DNA of 64,000 nt, from the NCBI GenBank assembly GCA_910586615.1, contig CAJUJP010000008.1, positions 1 through 64,000 of the forward strand. Reading direction: 5' to 3'. Source of the DNA: an uncultured Lachnospiraceae bacterium. Lineage in GTDB: Bacteria > Bacillota > Clostridia > Lachnospirales > Lachnospiraceae. This document shows, piece by piece, positions 61,401 through 64,000 of the stretch (its first letter is position 1; each line of letters starts with the position of its first letter). A program made the position numbers and the translations under genes. The notes beneath the pieces are model-generated. The model ran no database searches. It was not told where the DNA came from and saw nothing but the letters and a program-made list of their open reading frames with translations.

Positions 61401-61961
61401 TCAGTCATCAGAGCCGGACATCACAAAAAAGTACGCCGCAATCTGTGCCCTGGAACTGAACTCTTCTGTTTCCAGCAGTTCCCGTACCTCTTCTTTGCTG
61501 TAAAAAGCCGCTGTAATCTGCTCGTTTTCTGATGTATGATCCTCAAAGTTTCCTTCTACATCCACAAAAGCGATCTGCGTCTTCACGTCGGAAAAGGCTA
61601 CCGCCGCAAAGGAAGGCGGCAGAATGCTGCGAATTTTTTGCACATCCAGGCCGGTTTCTTCATACAGTTCTCTCTGGATGCATTCTTCCAGAGATTCCCC
61701 TTCGTTGATCATGCCGGCACACAGATTGTATACGAAACGGTTGACCCCCATACGGAATTCCCGAAGAAGCAGCATTTTATCTTCGTGATATGCCACAATG
61801 GACACACCGCTGACGCGCTGCCCGATAGCCTCCGGTCCGGGAATCTCACTGCGGCTGACAATCTCATATTTCTTTTCTCTGCCGGCTTTATTTTGATAAG
61901 TCAGCTCATAATTCTTTAAATATTTTCCATCTTTTACTTTTTCCATGCCCAAAAGTTTCAT
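61401..61961 (-). CDS. Nudix hydrolase, ADP-ribose pyrophosphatase-like
   Basis: The 186-residue product has an N-terminal strand region (KNYELTYQNKAGREKKYEIVSRSE) as in ADP-ribose pyrophosphatases. The full Nudix box is present: G-x5-E-x7-RELYEETG within MINEGESLEECIQRELYEETG, with AGMINEG preceding. Substrate is suggested by family layout only. GGAGTGA lies before the ATG at 61961. It is the second Nudix protein of the window and differs in length and N-terminus from the first at 8935. Confidence 0.88.
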   Translation of the reverse strand: MKLLGMEKVKDGKYLKNYELTYQNKAGREKKYEIVSRSEIPGPEAIGQRVSGVSIVAYHEDKMLLLREFRMGVNRFVYNLCAGMINEGESLEECIQRELYEETGLDVQKIRSILPPSFAAVAFSDVKTQIAFVDVEGNFEDHTSENEQITAAFYSKEEVRELLETEEFSSRAQIAAYFFVMSGSDD

Positions 61962-62014
61962 AATTCACTCCGTTTCAGCGCTTTACCTGTTTCTCTTCTT
62001 TAACACAGTGTATT

Positions 62015-63235
62015 TTACGCTTCGCTGTCCTGTCGGTTCCTGTACTGTTCCTGAAAGCTCGGATTCACCTTTTTACGTGTGATCTCCATAAGTCCAAGCC
62101 CGGTCATATCCACCACATCCGCAGTCACACTGTCCTTTTTCAGAAGGCTGCGCATATATTCCATAAGCTGCTGTTCCTGTCTTTTATCTTTCATATTGAT
62201 GAAATCCACAAGGATCATGCCAGACAGGTTCCTTGCCCGAAGTTGTACGGCAATCATTTCGGCTGCCTCCGTATTGACTTTTCGGACGGTTTCCTCCTGG
62301 TTTCGCCCCTGTTCACATTTTCCACTGTTGACATCAATGGAAATAAGGGCTTCCGTCGGCTCAATGACGAGATAACCGCCGGATTTTAACCATACTTTCT
62401 TGTCCAAAAGCTCCTTGATCCGTATTTCTACGGCATACAGTTTATAAAGAGGCAGCATTGGATCTTCATACAGTCTGACAGGAATATCCCGATTTCCCAG
62501 ATGAGCCTGAAGGGCTTCATGGATTTCAGGAAGATCCGTTACAATTTCATCGTATTCCGCCGTGTAGGTGTTTTCAATAAAATGGATATAATCGGGTCTT
62601 CCTGCATACAGGCGGCTGAAACAGGTACGTTTATCCGCAATCTGCATCATATGATCCAACTGCTTCGACAATTGCTCCGCCTCCTCGACCAAAAGCGTAT
62701 CGTCGTGAAGCCCGCCTGCATTTGTGCGGACGATCAGCCGATAACGGCCTGCAATCTGCTGAAGCCCTTCTATGCTGCGGAAACGAATCTGCTGCTTCTT
62801 GTTCAGTTTGGAAGATACTTGTACGAAGCCTTGTTCACAGTCACTGTTTTCTGAATGTCTGAGCCCTACGACTGCATACTGCCCCGACAGGGAAAGCTGC
62901 GTCGTTACGCCTGCCAGTTTCGTCTTCATGGGCTCTTTGGTGATCTGCACCGGGATCTCGTCACCGGCTTTCAGTCTGCCGTCTGCTTTTCTATTCATGA
63001 CATAAGCATATTTTTCTTCTGTGAGGGGCAGAAAAGTGAGGTAGCCTTGCCCCAGATCCACAAATGCGGCTCTGATGTTCTCAGCAATATTTTTTACCTT
63101 GCCTACATAAATATTCCCTACGGCATATTCATCCTGCTTCTGAACCTGTATGGACAGAATCTGATTATCCCGTATCAGCATTGAAAGTAATTTTTCGTTC
63201 AGTTTTAAAATTAAAATCTTTCCTTTAGATGACAT
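62015..63235 (-). CDS. rng: Ribonuclease E/G family protein
   Basis: RNase E/G enzymes cleave single-stranded RNA and process rRNA. The 406-residue product begins with an S1-type domain (GNIYVGKVKNIAENIRAAFVDLGQGYLTFLPL), then TKLAGVTTQLSLSGQYAVV, and the catalytic DNase I-like core with ALISIDVNSGK and ILVDFINMKD, whose acidic residues bind magnesium. It ends soon after MEITRKKVNPS and lacks the usual zinc-linker cysteines, so it is a short member. AGCAGGAT precedes ATG 63235; the longer frame has no such site. Confidence 0.93.
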   Translation of the reverse strand: MSSKGKILILKLNEKLLSMLIRDNQILSIQVQKQDEYAVGNIYVGKVKNIAENIRAAFVDLGQGYLTFLPLTEEKYAYVMNRKADGRLKAGDEIPVQITKEPMKTKLAGVTTQLSLSGQYAVVGLRHSENSDCEQGFVQVSSKLNKKQQIRFRSIEGLQQIAGRYRLIVRTNAGGLHDDTLLVEEAEQLSKQLDHMMQIADKRTCFSRLYAGRPDYIHFIENTYTAEYDEIVTDLPEIHEALQAHLGNRDIPVRLYEDPMLPLYKLYAVEIRIKELLDKKVWLKSGGYLVIEPTEALISIDVNSGKCEQGRNQEETVRKVNTEAAEMIAVQLRARNLSGMILVDFINMKDKRQEQQLMEYMRSLLKKDSVTADVVDMTGLGLMEITRKKVNPSFQEQYRNRQDSEA

Positions 63236-63391
63236 GTTTATCCTGCTTCCGTTGAATTGCACAGGTATATTGCGGCAGTGTATGGCACACCTTTTATGTA
63301 CCTTTTGGTTCATGAACAATAAACCTGAACTTATTTTTCAGTATAGCACAAAGCGGGGGAAATGCCAAAAGTGTAAATATAATACGATTCC

Positions 63392-64000
63392 TTACAAATC
63401 TTCTTTCCTGATCCGATGCAGAATATAACCCCCGTACAAAATGGTCGGAATGAGCGGAATGATTCCGGCATATGTGGGACCAAGAAGCGGATTGCATTCA
63501 GCGGTATTGACAAACGTGATTCCCACGGCTGCCAGGCCATTGACAGCGCTGTGGCAGATTGCTGCCGGAAGAACACTGTCTGTGCGCAGTGTAAGGTAGC
63601 TTTCGATGATGCCGATAGACAGACAGAAAACAACCATCAACAGGATACCGACAAAGGGGTATCCGGGATAATCTGTTCCGTAATTATGTCCCATTGCGAT
63701 CATCGGTGCATGCCAGATTCCCCATATGAGTCCTGTAAATATAACGGCTTTCACGCTTCCACAGGAATTTTTTAACCCGTACAGCAGATATCCGCGCCAT
63801 CCGATCTCTTCCCCCAGCGTCGGTATTACATTAATGACCGGTGAAATGATCGTAGCGACAACAAGATTGATAATCTGCATAAGCAGCATATTTTCTCCGC
63901 CAGCCGCAGCTTGGTATATAATACCGTCTGTCAGGGTAAACTGTTCCCGGTAGATGAGATAATAAACTACAACGCCAAGATATATTAAAATGCTAAACAC
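63392..64000 (-). CDS. CPBP family intramembrane metalloprotease, truncated by window edge
   Basis: The visible 202 residues are the C-terminal part; the start lies beyond base 64000. CPBP (CaaX protease-like) proteins are membrane peptidases, some involved in bacteriocin immunity. The motif EEIGWRGYLLYGL supplies the paired Glu and Arg, followed by HAPMIAMGH and a later helix with CHSAVNG, the expected His/Asn ligands. Several membrane helices surround them. The last residues are charged (HRIRKEDL). Substrate unknown. Confidence 0.88.
   Translation of the reverse strand: MFSILIYLGVVVYYLIYREQFTLTDGIIYQAAAGGENMLLMQIINLVVATIISPVINVIPTLGEEIGWRGYLLYGLKNSCGSVKAVIFTGLIWGIWHAPMIAMGHNYGTDYPGYPFVGILLMVVFCLSIGIIESYLTLRTDSVLPAAICHSAVNGLAAVGITFVNTAECNPLLGPTYAGIIPLIPTILYGGYILHRIRKEDL

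Overview
This window reads as chromosomal housekeeping DNA from a Gram-positive, moderately low-GC anaerobe of the Clostridia, most likely Lachnospiraceae. The evidence is the Firmicutes set of LexA with a divergent YneA-like SOS division inhibitor and Cheo-type LexA boxes, Prp protease with an N-terminally extended L27, SepF, ZapA, Asp23, YtfJ/GerW, DUF4321 and DUF378. A very large PBP2, a 46-residue membrane protein and several unnamed coiled-coil or J-like proteins are of a kind I associate with Lachnospiraceae. Species cannot be fixed from the sequence. I see no tRNA or rRNA gene, no CRISPR array, no prophage, no insertion sequence and no antibiotic-resistance gene.

Layout. 0.1-13.5 kb: ruvAB, zapA, a U32 peptidase-family gene, an FtsW/RodA-type flippase gene overlapping a class B penicillin-binding protein gene, a Nudix gene, an HD-GYP gene, a ytfI/ytfJ-like pair and a J-domain-like gene. 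13.6-30 kb: rpmB, asp23, fakA-like DhaL kinase, recG, a DegV/FakB-like gene, then the repair and tRNA-modification block miaB-mutS-mutL-miaA-ynbB, DUF4321 and radC. 29.3-39.6 kb: a cell-shape and division island, mreB-mreC-mreD-mrdA-minC-minD-minE-rodA-mgsA-dac. 39.7-46 kb: a P-loop gene, an HlyD-like membrane protein, yggS, sepF, aroB, lspA, rluD. 46-56 kb: cstA, a cytidylate-kinase-like gene, dtd, an AI-2E family transporter, a TtcA-like gene, a tyrosine recombinase, and the divergent yneA-like/lexA pair. 56.5-64 kb, mostly minus strand: rplU-prp-rpmA-obgE-yhbY-nadD-yqeK-rsfS, a Nudix gene, RNase E/G and a truncated CPBP protease.

The genes form coherent functional blocks: recombination and mismatch repair; lateral-wall synthesis and septum placement; ribosome maturation; and the SOS circuit, whose intergenic region carries one consensus and two near-consensus LexA boxes, one lying between the -35 and -10 of the yneA-like promoter.

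The most unusual material is intergenic. There is a 49-bp tandem array between minE and rodA, a degenerate array of about 41 bp between fakA and recG, and a palindromic repeat family present both upstream of ytfI and, inverted, between minC and minD. A short element also recurs upstream of ruvA and aroB. I did not find a convincing new multi-gene system; the better candidates for novelty are these repeats, the PBP2 insertion, the degenerate HD-GYP protein and several small uncharacterised genes.
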